Translations under genes and position numbers: made by a program
The notes under the pieces: model-generated
What the model saw: the letters and a program-made list of their open reading frames with translations, nothing else
Databases searched by the model: none
What the model was told of the DNA's origin: nothing
Assembly (NCBI GenBank): GCA_023379725.1
Contig: JAMCPC010000118.1
Location: 16,114 to 21,660, forward strand
Length of the DNA stretch: 5,547 nucleotides
Direction of reading: 5' to 3'
Source: Actinomycetota bacterium
GTDB taxonomy: Bacteria > Actinomycetota > Acidimicrobiia > Acidimicrobiales > JAMCPL01
Shown here: in pieces, positions 5,456 to 5,547 of the stretch
How the letters are laid out: the number at the start of each line of letters is the position of its first letter
How positions within the stretch are numbered: position 1 is the first letter of the stretch

Positions 5456-5461
5456 ATTCTA
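5456..5461 (-). promoter_or_regulatory. -10 box TAGAAT of the nucleotidase-phosphatase unit, leaderless spacing
   Basis: TAGAAT on the minus strand is followed by AGAGCT and the ATG at 5449. Transcription would start at or beside the A of the start codon. A TATAAC about 8 bases further upstream is an alternative that would give a leader of roughly 10 nt. Confidence 0.45.
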
Positions 5462-5491
5462 TGCTGTTATAAGGAGATACTGAGTAGCAGT

Positions 5492-5547
5492 TCAGAAGCT
5501 GACTACCTTATCTGCCCATATGGTCCACTCTGTGACTTCGTCCAATG
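5492..5547 (-). CDS. probable C-terminal end of an unidentified protein (5' part outside the window)
   Basis: One minus-strand frame is open from the right edge to a TGA at 5492-5494 and reads LDEVTEWTIWADKVVSF. The composition, with two tryptophans and alternating charged and hydrophobic residues, looks like a real protein tail, and the direction matches the downstream nucleotidase unit. About 40 nt separate it from the nucleotidase start. The fragment is too short to name a family. The competing plus-strand frame from the ATG at 5519 is equally short and less protein-like. Confidence 0.4.
   Translation of the reverse strand, partial: LDEVTEWTIWADKVVSF

Noticed and set aside
5519..5547. plus-strand gene start (ATG at the right edge)
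   Set aside because: Only nine codons are visible, with no -10 box or Shine-Dalgarno at a suitable distance; the minus-strand protein tail explains the segment better.

Overview
The window looks like chromosomal DNA of an actinobacterium with intermediate base composition (roughly half G+C by eye). The evidence is a CPBP-family membrane protein with the 'RGSYHLYQG' block that I associate with actinobacterial members, a SixA-type histidine phosphatase with the 'LLRHAKSDW' start, and several genes whose start codon lies only 6-11 nt after a TANNNT -10 box with no convincing Shine-Dalgarno (leaderless-type expression). ATA, AGA and CTA codons are common, unlike high-GC actinobacteria. I cannot name the genus.

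Layout from left to right. (1) 1-676, minus: a CcmA-like ABC transporter ATPase, cut by the window edge. (2) 677-936: no large gene, but a possible 42-codon ORF directly upstream of the ATPase and three tandem 11-bp repeats (829-861) resembling the direct-repeat architecture of actinobacterial PhoP boxes. (3) 937-1332, minus: a MerR-family regulator with the cysteine set expected of a divalent heavy-metal sensor, but no metal-resistance gene in view. (4) 1429-2406, plus: a CPBP (Abi/CAAX protease-like) membrane protein with a proline/serine/aspartate-rich N-terminus made of five in-phase 30-bp repeats. (5) 2493-4163, plus: an AidB-type acyl-CoA dehydrogenase homologue with a dyad over its -10 box. 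(6) 4229-4280: tandem hairpins with T-runs terminating the leftward unit. (7) 4357-5449, minus: an overlapping two-gene unit, an NT5C-type HAD 5'-nucleotidase followed by a SixA-like histidine phosphatase. (8) 5492-5547, minus: the probable last 17-18 codons of another protein.

The genes do not form one obvious pathway. The clearest functional coupling is the nucleotidase-phosphatase pair, which overlaps by 8 nt and shares a terminator. The MerR gene and the CPBP gene are divergent across a short region rich in TGCAC motifs. I see no CRISPR array, tRNA, rRNA, insertion sequence or recognisable defence system. The most notable points are the repeated leaderless promoter architecture, the triple 11-bp repeat, the recently expanded 10-residue repeat in the CPBP protein, and the loss of the arginine of its EExxxR motif.
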